Of a DNA stretch of 64,000 nt, positions 1 to 9,675 are shown piece after piece. Every line of letters begins with the position of its first letter. The first letter of the stretch is position 1. The stretch comes from Linanthus parryae. Lineage: Eukaryota > Streptophyta > Magnoliopsida > Ericales > Polemoniaceae. The position numbers were made by a program, and so were the translations under genes. The notes under the pieces were generated by a model that had not been told where the DNA came from, ran no database searches, and saw only the letters and a list, made by a program, of their open reading frames with translations. The stretch lies in assembly GCA_023055425.1 (NCBI GenBank), contig JALGPY010000010.1, positions 55,775,665-55,839,664 of the forward strand. The letters are read 5' to 3'.

Positions 1-589
1 AAACTAGGAATCAATTTTCGTCTTCGTTCTTCTCTTCTTCGTATTTCTCCTCTTCCTTTCTTCGCTGATGTCTTTCGTTAGTGGTAGAATGATGTAGTGT
101 AGAGTAGTATATTTTCAGCCTTCTTCAATTAGAGCCAAAATCGATGGAGTAAAAACTCCCCCTTTATTGCACTTTCACCCCTCCAATCTTGTTGTAGCTC
201 CTCAAACCTAGGACTTTTAGAGAACCCCACAGCTCTTCTCCAACAAAACGCCTGCGTAATTGCAATTTATGCCCCAAACTCTCAAACCCAAATCAGCCTC
301 CTGAACATCTATTTCGCACGAAATCACAGGGATTTCGTACGAAATATATTCTGAGAATCAAAACAGATGGGTGTTTTTATTTCGGCCCAAAATAGAGGCT
401 CTGATTTTCGATAAGTGTCGGAGGAAATTCCCCGAAAATCCCCTGAATCTTTAATGTTGTGTTTCTCCTCTGTTCTGGGTTTGCTCTTACTTTGTTTCTC
501 TTCTTCTCCTCTGCGATCTTTCTTGCGCCCTGATTTTCTCTGTTTCTTCTTCTTGTTCGCTGCTGCTTGATTGGTAGCCATAAATCTGT
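1..589. other. Gene-free T/C-rich sequence
   Basis: No gene is recognisable. The first 100 bases are pyrimidine-rich and look like leader or low-complexity DNA. Short open frames on the minus strand here are Lys/Arg/Glu-rich translations of low-complexity sequence and match no family I know. Confidence 0.5.
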
Positions 590-1240
590 TTTGCAGCGGT
601 ACAGGTGGGTTGTTTGAATCTGTTGATTTTGGTGATTTTGGTGGCTTTCGGTGATTGAGTTGATCGGTGGTTGGTGGGTTGAATTGTGAAGAGGCAGTGG
701 CGTGGTACTGGTGTGGAATTGCTCATGGTTATGGGTGAGTTTCAGGTGGGTTATGTACTGGATTGTGGTGGCTGTGGTTAAGTCTTGTTCGGTCCGGTGG
801 TAGTGTATGATGTTGGTGATGGTTAATGAAAGGTGAAGGTCTATGGTAATTTGGTGGTATGAATTACAAGGTAGGCAGGTTTGTTGGTGAATTGGTCATA
901 GGTGTTGGTAGTTAAATTGGTTGTTAGGTTGGTGTATTGAATTGAAGTCTAGTGATTGTGGAGGTTGTATTTGGGTTACAGTGGAGATGATGTTGGTTTT
1001 GGTGATGATGAAGTTCAGGTTTGTAGTTTGGTATTAAGTTGGGTCTCAGGTTATTGTGAAGTAGGAGGTGGCATTTGGTGATCTGATGGTGTAAGGATTG
1101 GTGTTTTCATATGGATGATTAATTGTGGAGGTTAGTAGCAGGTTGGTAATGTTGGTAATACACATGTTGTAATCTGGGTTGAAGTCATGGTGTGGTGGTT
1201 ATGGTTTGGGTTTAGGTGATGGTTTTGTATTTGGATCAAG
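590..1240. repeat. GT-rich, C-poor low-complexity tract
   Basis: The plus strand is dominated by GGT, TGG and TTG words with very few C residues over about 650 bases. No open frame of note is present. It runs directly into the LTR that follows. Whether it belongs to that LTR or is an older neighbour cannot be decided without a second copy. Confidence 0.5.
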
Positions 1241-1249
1241 GCAGCAACA

Positions 1250-2508
1250 CCTTATTACTATTGGAAGTTCAATGCAGGTTCAAGACTTGAAATAACTTGT
1301 CTTTTTCAAGGCCTTGAAACAGCTTTCAAAGCAATGAAACTGAGTGTGCTTTATATGAATGAATTTTGGGGGAGTTTATGATCTTGATTCAACTCCTAAA
1401 CCCCTATGCTTAATTCCCTGATACTTGATGATGAAAGACAAAGTATTTCGACTCAGTTTATAGTATCTAATATCATCTGTTTGATGAAGTTTTGCAGGGA
1501 TATCGTGTTTCTTATTTTAGAGGAATCTATTTCCTAACCTGTGTTTTGGAGAAAAGGAAACTGATTGATGATTTGATTATGTGATAAATCTGATATGTTT
1601 AAAAGCTTCCCAACATATTACCAACAAGATAAAATCAGTATCCTTGAAGATACTGAGCTACTAGTCGTTGGAGGAAGTTGTTAGAAGAGTCAAGATTTGA
1701 AGCAAGGTTTTAAGAAAGTTTGTTGAGAAGATTCTGAAGATCTTCAATTCAAACTGGGTGTTTAAAAGAAGAATTGCTGAAGGAATTCTTAGAAACAACA
1801 CCTAGAAATTCACAGAGACACTCAAAAACATTCAAGGATTGACAAGCAACAAAGAAGCAGATTCATTCCTCTCAATCCAAGCATCAGAAGAACATTGCAC
1901 ACTCATTGCAGATTTAGTTCTAGTGTTCTTCTTTTCTGAACTTCATTTGTATATCATTCTGATAATACTTCTTGTTCTCATTCTCAAGGATTGTTCAAGG
2001 TGAACAATAGAGAACTCTTAGTTAATCAGATAGCTAGAGCAGGTACTAGATAGGTTAGTGAGAACCACAAAATTTAACAGAGTAAGGCATGTCTCTCTGC
2101 TTGAGATCTAGGCCTTGGCTGTGGATCAATAAGAATTGTGTTGAAAATCCTGAATGGAGAAGATCTCTAAGGTAGAGACGTAGGTCCAAGTGGACTGAAC
2201 TCTATATATCTTGTGTCCATTACATTTACTTTTTAGTTGCATACTTAGAACTTTTGCAGCATTCAAAATAGTTTCATTTCAAGGGTTTGAAACTCATTTC
2301 AAGGCCTTGAAATATACTTATTCTTTTCATACTCTAATTTTTTTCATTCCAAGGTCTTGAAGCTCATTTCAAGGCCTTGAATCTCTTTACAAATCTTTTG
2401 AAACCACTATTCTTACAAGTTTAGCAAAAGTTTGTATACTCTATTCAACCCTCTCCCCCCCCTTCTAGAGTATTGATCCTGTATTTCTGCCTACTGTACA
2501 CCCCTTCA
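1250..2508 (+). repeat. 5' LTR of a copia element (E family)
   Basis: The right boundary is clear: the LTR ends in CCCCTTCA, two bases before a tRNA primer-binding site. Collinear similarity is visible to the reverse complement of 61627-62994, for example the CAAGGATT...CAAGGTGAACAATAGAGAA stretch near 1985-2010, the C-run followed by TTCTAGAGTAT near 2455-2475, and TTTCAAGGCCTTGAAA palindromes near both ends. The left boundary is not resolved. Similarity fades upstream of about 1270, so the true start may lie anywhere from about 1100 to 1250. Confidence 0.7.
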
Positions 2509-2510
2509 AA

Positions 2511-2522
2511 TGGTATCGGAGC
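2511..2522 (+). other. Primer-binding site, E-family element
   Basis: TGGTATCGGAGC lies two bases after the LTR end. It is one mismatch from the initiator-methionine tRNA complement TGGTATCAGAGC used by plant copia elements. Confidence 0.85.
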
Positions 2523-2557
2523 TTGTATCACTGCATAGATTTAACCATCTTGTGATC

Positions 2558-3450
2558 ATGAGTACTGTAGGTGATGGTGGTTTCTCTCAGGGAAGAGCTG
2601 CTAACATACCTCCTCTCTTCTTGGAGACAATTTTATTTACTGGAAAGCTTTGATAAAAATGTTCATCATTGATCAGGATATGGAACTCTGGGCTATCATT
2701 TAGAATGATCCTCACACTTTCTACACAGAAAAAGATGGGATTAGAACTCCCAAATTGGAAGAAACTCTCTTCACTTACGAGTTAGAACAATTTTCCAAAA
2801 AATATAAAGTTATGAATCTCTTATATTGTGCTTTGAGTGTAGATGAATTTAACAAGATCTCAGGTTGTAAGACTGCCAAGGAGATCTGGGATAAGCTTGT
2901 GGTGACCGTTGAAGGAACCAGCCAAGTCATGCAAACCATGATCAACATATATCTCAGGCAATATGAGCTATTCAAGATGAATGGAGATGAGTCAATCAGA
3001 GACATGTTCAAAAGATTCGCTGACATTGTCAACAATTTTGATTCATTGGGAAAACACATTTCCAATGAAGAAAAGGTTAGAAATATTCTGAGAGGTCTTC
3101 CAAAGGAAAAATGGGAACCAAATACTACTGCTATTGAGGAAGCTCAAGATCTCTCATTACTTCAACTTGATGACTTACAAGGAAAGCTCCTTACACATGA
3201 AATATCCATGAATGAAGTTGATGGAGAACTAGCATATGGTGTCAAGAACCTAGCTCTCAAGGCAAAAGAAAATGAACCATTTCAAAGCCTTCAAACTGAA
3301 GATAATGATGAAGATCCATTTTCTTTGATTTCCAAAGTCGTGACCAGAATTTTTAAAATAAAGAAGAACTTTGGTAACAAGGACTTCAGTAGAAGAAAGA
3401 CACATATCCTCCAGTATCAAATATTACAAAGGTAAGCAGCATTTCTTGAA
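2558..3450 (+). pseudogene. Copia gag (UBN2 type), truncated
   Basis: This is the capsid gene of the element whose LTR ends at 2508. A plausible ATG lies at 2558, but the reading frame soon meets stops and a frame change. From 2755 it is open for 226 codons. The open part contains the UBN2-type gag core: a KEIWDKL segment, a long helical run through NGDESIRDMFKRFADIV, the LRGLPKEKWEP segment, and the downstream LTHEI segment. There is no CCHC knuckle, protease, integrase or RT, because similarity stops near 3430-3450 where opposite-strand gag sequence begins. It is a dead 5' fragment left by deletion or by junction with another element. Confidence 0.85.
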
Positions 3451-4331
3451 GATTTGTTACCAGAATTTCGTGAGAAATTTTCACGGAAAGAACATGGTTG
3501 TCTCGCCGCTGCATTGACCAGTAGGAATCCAAATACCCTTCCTGACCATGAGTGGCGAGCAATGCAATAGACTGATTAGGCAACCCCAAAACCTGGCCGT
3601 TGTTGATCTCAGATTCTTTCTCTTGTTGTATGACCTTTGAAAACACTTTATTAAGACTCAGCAAAGGATCAGTCAATAATATATGATCCCGAACAGGAGT
3701 AAGCACATCATTTAGTCCCAATAAAAATTGAATCACACAATCCTCATCCTAGGAATCAATCATTTTCTGAAGAAATCACTAGTGCAATTACGCATGATTC
3801 CACATGAACCATTCGGTAGAGTTATGTAATTAGACAACTCATCCCACAAGGACTTCAATTTTGTAAAATAACTCGTGGCTAACAGATCACCCTGCTTCAA
3901 ATCACCAATAGCCTTGTTTAATTGAAATATACAAGGACGATTTTTCGAGAAAATCTTTCATTTAGATCATTCCAAATCTCACAAGAAGTGCTAATGTACA
4001 CAACACTACAACCAATATCCTTTGAAACCGAGTTTAACAACCAATACATCACCATGTTATCACATCGAGATCACTTATTATTAAGTTCATATCCATCACA
4101 TGGTTCAACAATAACACCATTGACAAAAAAAAGTTTGTTCTTCGCTCGAAGAGCAACTATCATCGAACGACTCCATGTATTGTAATTTTCACCAACATGA
4201 ATTTGAGAAACCAAGACCATACATGGGTGATCAACATTGCTAAGGAAATACGGAGATGAAGGATCCAATTGATTCACCATTGGAGTACCAGAAAATTACC
4301 TAGAAGTCACAACCGACGGTTCTTCCGCCAT
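3440..4331 (-). pseudogene. Copia gag fragment (second family), broken
   Basis: Read on the minus strand, a likely start codon lies at 4331 with an in-frame stop shortly after. The start region has the hallmark MVLVSQ...GENYNTWSRSM motif of copia gag, followed by ALRAKNKL. Towards the far end, FLLGLNDVLTPVRDHILL and the SLNKVFSKVIQQE segment are clear. Several stops and frameshifts lie between. The zinc knuckle and the rest of the polyprotein are absent. It resembles the gag of element A at 24066 (same motif order), so both belong to one lineage. It abuts the E-family gag head to head. Confidence 0.85.
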
Positions 4332-4457
4332 AACCGCTCAAATCACCAAGAGAAAATGAAACACAATCCGTGAATCGAAGAGGAGATTCACATAGAATGA
4401 AAAGCAGATAGAAACCAAAGTAGAAATTGAAAAACTAATAACATCCAAAAAAAATTT

Positions 4458-4469
4458 GCTCTGATACCA
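4458..4469 (-). other. Primer-binding site
   Basis: On the minus strand this reads TGGTATCAGAGC, the exact plant copia primer site. It lies upstream of the minus-strand gag at 4331. Confidence 0.9.
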
Positions 4470-4472
4470 TCA

Positions 4473-4623
4473 TGAGAAATCAGAGTCGTGCACATAACGA
4501 ATAAGAATAAAATTGAACTTCTGATTTCATCAAATTAAGAAGTTTACAGAGATTGACAGAAGATATACAACAACATAACTAACAAATTGTTACTCGGTCC
4601 CTTCCTACAATAAATATTAAACA
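4473..4623 (-). repeat. Short 5' LTR of the minus-strand copia
   Basis: The segment lies immediately outside the primer site. On the minus strand it begins TGTTTAATATT and ends TTTCTCA, giving the usual TG...CA termini and a length near 150 bp. With no second LTR in the window the outer boundary is only a best guess. Confidence 0.5.
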
Positions 4624-4639
4624 CACCTTCTTATGTTCT

Positions 4640-5840
4640 TATAAAAACTAAATACATTCTCTAATAGTAATCAGCAATACAATCTTTGAAATTGCATCAC
4701 AATCTGTAGGGTTCATAACACTAGAAACCCAATCCATATCCCAAGATCTAGAGGTTGGGTTACTAAAATCAGTCACTCGTAGCTGCGATTGAGAAGGATT
4801 TCTTGAGGTTACCTTGAAGCTAAATAGAAGTGGAATCCAGCGATCATCATATACCTTCGTGCTTAATCCATCACCGATCTCAGTATACGCACCTCGTTCA
4901 AGAATTCGACGTCCTTCCATAATCGCTCGCCAAGTTTGTGAAGCACTGTGGCCAAGTGTAGCATCAAAGAAGTTGGAAGACGGAAAGTACTTCGCTTTTT
5001 GGACACGAGTCACAAGCGAATCCGGCTTGACGAGTATCCTCCGAAATCCCGAAATCCCACGCCTCCAATCTCTTTAGCTTACTTAACACGATCCCATGCC
5101 ACCCAAAAAAATACCGCTATTGTGCGCATTTATGTTCCACCAAAAACTTTGAATCAGGCTTTCGATTTCCTCACAAAGTTGCTTTGGAAAAAGAAAACAT
5201 GACAAAGCATAGTTTGGAGTTGCTCGAACCATAGCGTTTGATCAATACTTCCTTAGCTTGAGCTGACATGTATTTTTCTTTCCACCCATTCATGCGTGCA
5301 CTTATCAGCTCTACTGTACTCGAAAATGTGACTCTCTTTGGCCCTCCCACCTTCGACGGAAGACCTAGATACTTCTCAAACATTGCGACCAACTGAACCC
5401 CTGCGACTTGGCATAATTGTACCTGGGTGTCCTCCAGGACGTTCCTAGAAAGCATAGCCGCTGATATTTGCAAATTGATCTCCTGGCCCGACGCATTCTT
5501 ATAGTCCTGCATAATCTGTATAAGGAACGAAATCTCAGTTGCATCCGCCATTGTGAAAAAGATGTTGTCGTGCAAACAGGAGATGTGAGACTTGTGGTCC
5601 TGAGCGAGACGCTTTCATGGGAGTAATAAGCGAGTAAGCGACCTATTACTTTCCGAGATTAAGGAGTGGGATAACCTTTATGTACAAAGAAAAAATGGAT
5701 GAGGTGAAGGAGGACAACCCTGTCGTAAACCTGTTTGTGGGGTGATGTCACCCACAACTTCGCCATTCCGTACAAATGGGTAGCGTACTAAAGTTACACA
5801 ATTCATGATAAGAGTGGTTAGCCAATCCCCGAAGCTTAAC
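4640..5840 (-). pseudogene. LINE (non-LTR) reverse transcriptase fragment
   Basis: On the minus strand the order is that of plant L1-type ORF2. A segment containing NGEVVGDITP and GLRQGCPPSP (fingers/palm) lies near 5700-5790. It is followed by HLLFA near 5590, where the catalytic FADD box should be. Then come ASGQEINLQIS and KYLGLPSKVGG, then GWKEKYMSAQAKEVLIK near 5250, and finally AKYFPSSNFFDATLG and WRAIMEG at 4900-5000. The frame breaks at least three times, one of them at the FADD box. The 5' end of ORF2 (endonuclease) and the 3' end are missing. Inactive. Confidence 0.85.
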
Positions 5841-5857
5841 TTTGCTCATATGAATAA

Positions 5858-5925
5858 ATTAATGATTAACTTTTTCTCCTAAATCTTAAATTACCATATA
5901 ATTAGATCTCCAAAAGATTAAATTG
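5858..5925. repeat. AT-rich direct repeat, left copy
   Basis: This AT-rich block starts AATTAATGATTAAC and includes CTTAAATTACCATATAATTA. A diverged direct copy lies at 6690-6757 and starts AATTAATGAATAC. The two flank the RNase H fragment. Confidence 0.5.
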
Positions 5926-6062
5926 CTCTCCGAAGTTATTTTAAACAATTACGAAGCACGAAAAATTGTATAAGAAATGAACTTTGAGATCTCGTGGAAC
6001 ATATATCTCACTCCTTTCACTAAATTAATAAATAATTTAGAAGTTACCAGCTGAGATCATAG

Positions 6063-6644
6063 ACAGATACGAAGATAGAAGAAGCATTTTCAAAGGACCA
6101 GAGGAGTATACCTGAACATACGCCGGAAAAGGAAGTCAAATGGGCCAAACCACCGCAAGGATGGGTCAAAATCAACTATGACGGCTCCTGGAATCCAAGC
6201 ACAGGTAGATCGAAAGCTGGGTTCATCATAAGGGACGAGAATGGGCATTTCATGATAGCAGTTGCTCAAGACCTCAAAAAGTGTGAATCGCCGATAGAAG
6301 CAGAGATGAAGGCTGCAAGGCTTGGGTTACAGATTGCTGTCTCAAGAGGTTTGGAAAGCATCATTCTTGAGGGAGACTCAACGGTTGTGACGAAGAGGCT
6401 TGACCGCACAATCAGAGGAGAAGAGTGGGAAGACTACTCGAATGCCGGAGACACCATGGAAATGATGAAGAAGACGCTTTGGAATAAGGAAGTTAAAGCA
6501 TGTGCTGTTCCTCGCATAGTGAACCACGCGGCCGACCACGTGGCGAAATCTGCACCAGACACGGGGAAAACAACTTTATGGGAAGTTGAACCGGAGTGGG
6601 TTAGGAAATTATTAATTGTGGACAATGGTTTTCCTGTACCGTAG
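6063..6644 (+). pseudogene. RNase H-like domain (RVT_3 type), LINE 3' tail
   Basis: The frame is open from 6063 to the stop at 6642-6644, with the first ATG only at 6252. The domain reads as a plant LINE-type RNase H. It has KINYDGSWN with the first catalytic Asp, AGFIIRDENG, the EAEMKAARLGLQIA helix with the catalytic Glu, ILEGDSTVV with the second Asp, and a final VNHAADHVAKSA helix. The domain appears intact, unlike most coding sequence nearby. An A-run follows at about 6681-6690, as expected for a LINE 3' end. The lack of an early ATG and the missing upstream RT suggest a 5'-truncated insertion, not a working gene. A domesticated RNase H gene is possible but less likely. Confidence 0.75.
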
Positions 6645-6689
6645 ATGGTTTCTTGGTTGGTTTTAATATAATATTCTCCTCAAAAAAAA

Positions 6690-6757
6690 AATTAATGAAT
6701 ACTTTTTTTCTTGTGATTCTTAAATTAACATATTATTGGATCTCAAAATGTAATTTG
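6690..6757. repeat. AT-rich direct repeat, right copy
   Basis: Diverged copy of 5858-5925. It begins right after the A-run that follows the RNase H fragment. Confidence 0.5.
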
Positions 6758-7097
6758 GATTACGCAGGCAACTCTAATTGAGAAAAGGATACACAGAAAA
6801 TATACCGAAAATTCCCAAAGTATGAGTAGTTCATTGTATTGTATCCTGACAGATCTTCATTGTACTCAGAGATATTTTGTTTTTAGTTTGTTTGTTTTTC
6901 TAAGTAAAGAAATATTTATGATTTGAAGGAGCTTGATTATTTTGTGAAAAAACCCTATGACAAAACTGTTATTTTTTAGAATTATACCCGCATTGTATTA
7001 GAAGTTGTTCCACATGTGCGTGTCCTAATATACAATGAAAATGCCTCTTCAAAAGTAACATCAAATGACATCATTACAAATCGTTCATATTTTCCTT
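6758..7097. other. Gene-free AT-rich sequence
   Basis: Nothing recognisable. Only short frames are open. Confidence 0.5.
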
Positions 7098-7160
7098 TAC
7101 AGAATCATATCTTTTTTTTTTTTCTTTTCTTTTTTTTTTGTCAAATACAGAATCATATCT
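7098..7160 (-). mobile_element. Minimal retroposed poly(A) tail with 15-bp TSD
   Basis: TACAGAATCATATCT occurs at 7098-7112 and again exactly at 7146-7160. Between them are only 33 bases: a T-run with two C interruptions, then GTCAAA. Read on the minus strand this is a few bases followed by a poly(A) tail. That is the outcome expected of LINE-driven target-primed insertion with extreme 5' truncation. Confidence 0.7.
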
Positions 7161-7334
7161 GACTGCCAAAAGGGCATATGCAGCGAATGTATGATGAACT
7201 AATGAGGCGCTTGAATTAGCCTCAAAGGTCCTCAAGCTTTAGCCCAGAAAATCCTAAAGAAATTAAACCAATCAAATGTTTTAAAAGCAATTCCAATGGA
7301 GAATTTTAGAGGAGAATTCACAACCGATTTAATG

Positions 7335-7850
7335 TATTTTTGTTATTTTTTTTGATAAGTTTGCTTGTATTAAACAAAATAATCTACAAAATTTTGCCAA
7401 TCAACCGATTGGGCCTTACAGACAGACTCCGGTAACCCGTTTATAGATAATTTACTGTTTAACCCTTCTGCCTGGCCCAATGAGCTAGCTCATGCGCTAC
7501 TATATATGTCACATTCTCTAGACCTGAAGAATAGATTAACCTTGGGGGTGATTAGTCAACCAACCGAACTTGCTGTAGCTCTATTTCTCTAACCACCTCT
7601 AGCCTTGTCTGGGATCTTGCAAACATCAGCAACTATTGATTCACAATCAATCATCACCTTTTCGTCCTTGCTTTCTTTAGCTATTTTGATGCCCAATTCA
7701 AAGCTGCTAATTCAGCTTCTATGGAGTCCTCCTCCATTTCAGCGATGACTTCAACTCAAGTCAATTTTTCCTTCACAGGATTTCATTACATCACCTATCC
7801 CAACCATGACCATACGGCGAAAGTACACAAATACGGAATCTGTGGTTGAA
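7335..7850 (-). pseudogene. LINE RNase H tail (RVT_3 type), broken
   Basis: On the minus strand the segment EAELAALNWASK near 7700 is the catalytic-Glu helix of a plant RNase H, followed by a stop. In a shifted frame, VMIDCESIV corresponds to the second catalytic-Asp strand. SSAHELAHWARQKG near 7475 is the last helix. The end is marked by an A-run (T-run on plus near 7341-7349). At least two stops and a frameshift are present. It is an independent insertion from the plus-strand copy at 6063. Confidence 0.7.
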
Positions 7851-8708
7851 GTTGATCCTATGCAACGACATAATAAGCTTTCCATACTCAGAAACAATAG
7901 AAGTTGATCCTTTGCAGTGACATACTAAGCCTTCCCTACTAAAAAACAATTTACCCTTAAAAAACTAGAACAAAGATTTTATCATAGGGCTCATAAAAGA
8001 CATAATCGAGACTTCAGGGGTCTAACTGAAAGATAAAAGAATCTTATCTCAAGTTCTATTCTTTAAGCGTCCTTGAGCGATACACCATTTGAGGTTCCAT
8101 CTTATGCAGAGTATTTGAGACTCTGCTTTAAATAAGGGCATTTGAGACCCTGATATAACTTAGAGTACTCGAGACTCTAATTTCATTCAACTTTCGAGTT
8201 AGTCGTCATTGCTTTGAATACAAATTGTCCTAATGAAAGGAAGCACGCTTGTGCAGTAAGACTAAGAAGTGTGAGAATGAGCACATAACATACTGTACGA
8301 TAGTGTGTAACACCCTAGAATATTTGAGGGGCTAAATAGCAATAAACTGAAATTTTAAGTTTTTTATGAAAAATTCTAGTCCATCAGTGTTACTGATACT
8401 TGATTAGGTAGTGAATTTAGGTTTTGAACTGAGTTGGATCACTAAATAAATGGTGTTGAAGTGGAATTTCAATAAATAGCACAATTGCAGAAAATTGCAC
8501 TCTTGCCCAAAACATGCATTATTTGCGAAAAGATCCCTATGCGCTATAAACTCAAGACGCGTTCGCAGTCCCGCCGCGGTTTCAGGTGACTTAGGTTTCG
8601 GTATCATACAAACTCTGGCATGCTATGTACTACGTACACATATGTTTCTTCTCTATTAGCATAGAGAAAACTGACAACACATGTTTTAAGAAACCTCTGT
8701 CATTTGCA
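7851..8708. other. Gene-free sequence with short diverged repeats
   Basis: No gene is recognisable. Near 8105-8180 there are three diverged copies of a unit centred on GAGTATTTGAGACTCT. A TGTAACACCCTAG word at 8306 resembles the start of plant Ty3-type LTRs, but no matching end was found. Confidence 0.5.
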
Positions 8709-8716
8709 ATTCTACC

Positions 8717-9273
8717 CACGGGCGGACGCATGATTTGTCACAAGAGGGGGCACAATTTGCACTAAAGAGTAATAAATTATTTGCAAGAACAGTGAAGTTA
8801 GACTAAAAAATTCAAGAACTTTCATCAGGGGATTTTTTTTTTACTTCGGTTACAACATATACTATATAATCTCGCCGTTGATTAATTTCTTGTGTCCGAA
8901 GCTTACTCCAATGAAGTGTCCCTGCTGTTTCTGGTTTCTCATTCCACCATTCCTCTCGATCGTTTATTTTATATTTACAAATTTTTTGTTAAGCACAAAG
9001 TATTTATAGTTAGGGTTTAATAGTTTTTTTTTTGTCAACCCGATTTAATAGTTCATTCTGCGAGCCTTGGACATGTTTACAATTTATAAATGTCATTTTT
9101 GTTATCTGAGGTTGTATTTAAAAGTTTTTAAACATATTGGGCATCTTTTGCAATTCTTAGAGGGGGCCTATACGTAAAGACCTAAAAAAAACTGAAAAAC
9201 TGATAGTAACCCAAAAGATTCCGGGGGGGGGGGGGCATAGGCCCACCTTGGGTCTAATGTCGGTCCGCCCGTG
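8717..9273. mobile_element. Non-autonomous hAT-type element
   Basis: The element begins CACGGGCGGAC and ends GTCCGCCCGTG, a perfect 11-bp terminal inverted repeat. It is flanked by an exact 8-bp duplication, ATTCTACC, at 8709-8716 and 9274-9281. An 8-bp target duplication and a CA(C/G)GGGCGGA-like terminus are typical of plant hAT elements. The 557-bp body has subterminal G-runs (GAGGGGGCACA on the left and a long G-run on the right) and no transposase, so it would need transposase in trans. Confidence 0.85.
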
Positions 9274-9486
9274 ATTCTACCCCTAGAGCTATGTGATCAC
9301 ACAAAATAACAACTCATAAAACAGAAAATGCTACGAAAAAAAAAAAAAAAAAGTGGGGCAGAATAGTTATTTAAAAAAATGTTAAATAAATTAAGGTGGC
9401 TGATAGATAGAAAACAGTCCAATTAGGGAAGTAGACTGATAAGTAAGAAACAGAGGATCTATCTTCTAAACAGAAATATGCAAGTT

Positions 9487-9492
9487 TTTATT
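9487..9492 (-). terminator. Putative poly(A) signal of the SUVH-like gene
   Basis: AATAAA on the minus strand, about 185 bases beyond the stop codon at 9676. The placement suits a plant 3' UTR, but plant signals are loose and this is only suggestive. Confidence 0.4.
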
Positions 9493-9675
9493 GAATCAAC
9501 AGTCAAGGTGAATTTAATGATTTCTTTCATAAAAATATTGTAGCAAGTGAAAGCTGAAACAAAATGAATCAGGTGTCTTTAAGAACATGACTTGCTTTTC
9601 AATCTGAATGAACTTCCAGAGGATAGAATGTTGTCACAATTTAAACTTGTATTTCTTCAATCCATTACCCGACTC

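Noticed and set aside
324..726. Lys/Arg-rich minus-strand frames near the left edge
   Set aside because: Low-complexity TCTTC-rich DNA read on the other strand. No conserved motif.
8306..8320. TGTAACACCCTAG as a Ty3-type LTR start
   Set aside because: No matching end, primer site or second copy nearby. The word alone is weak.
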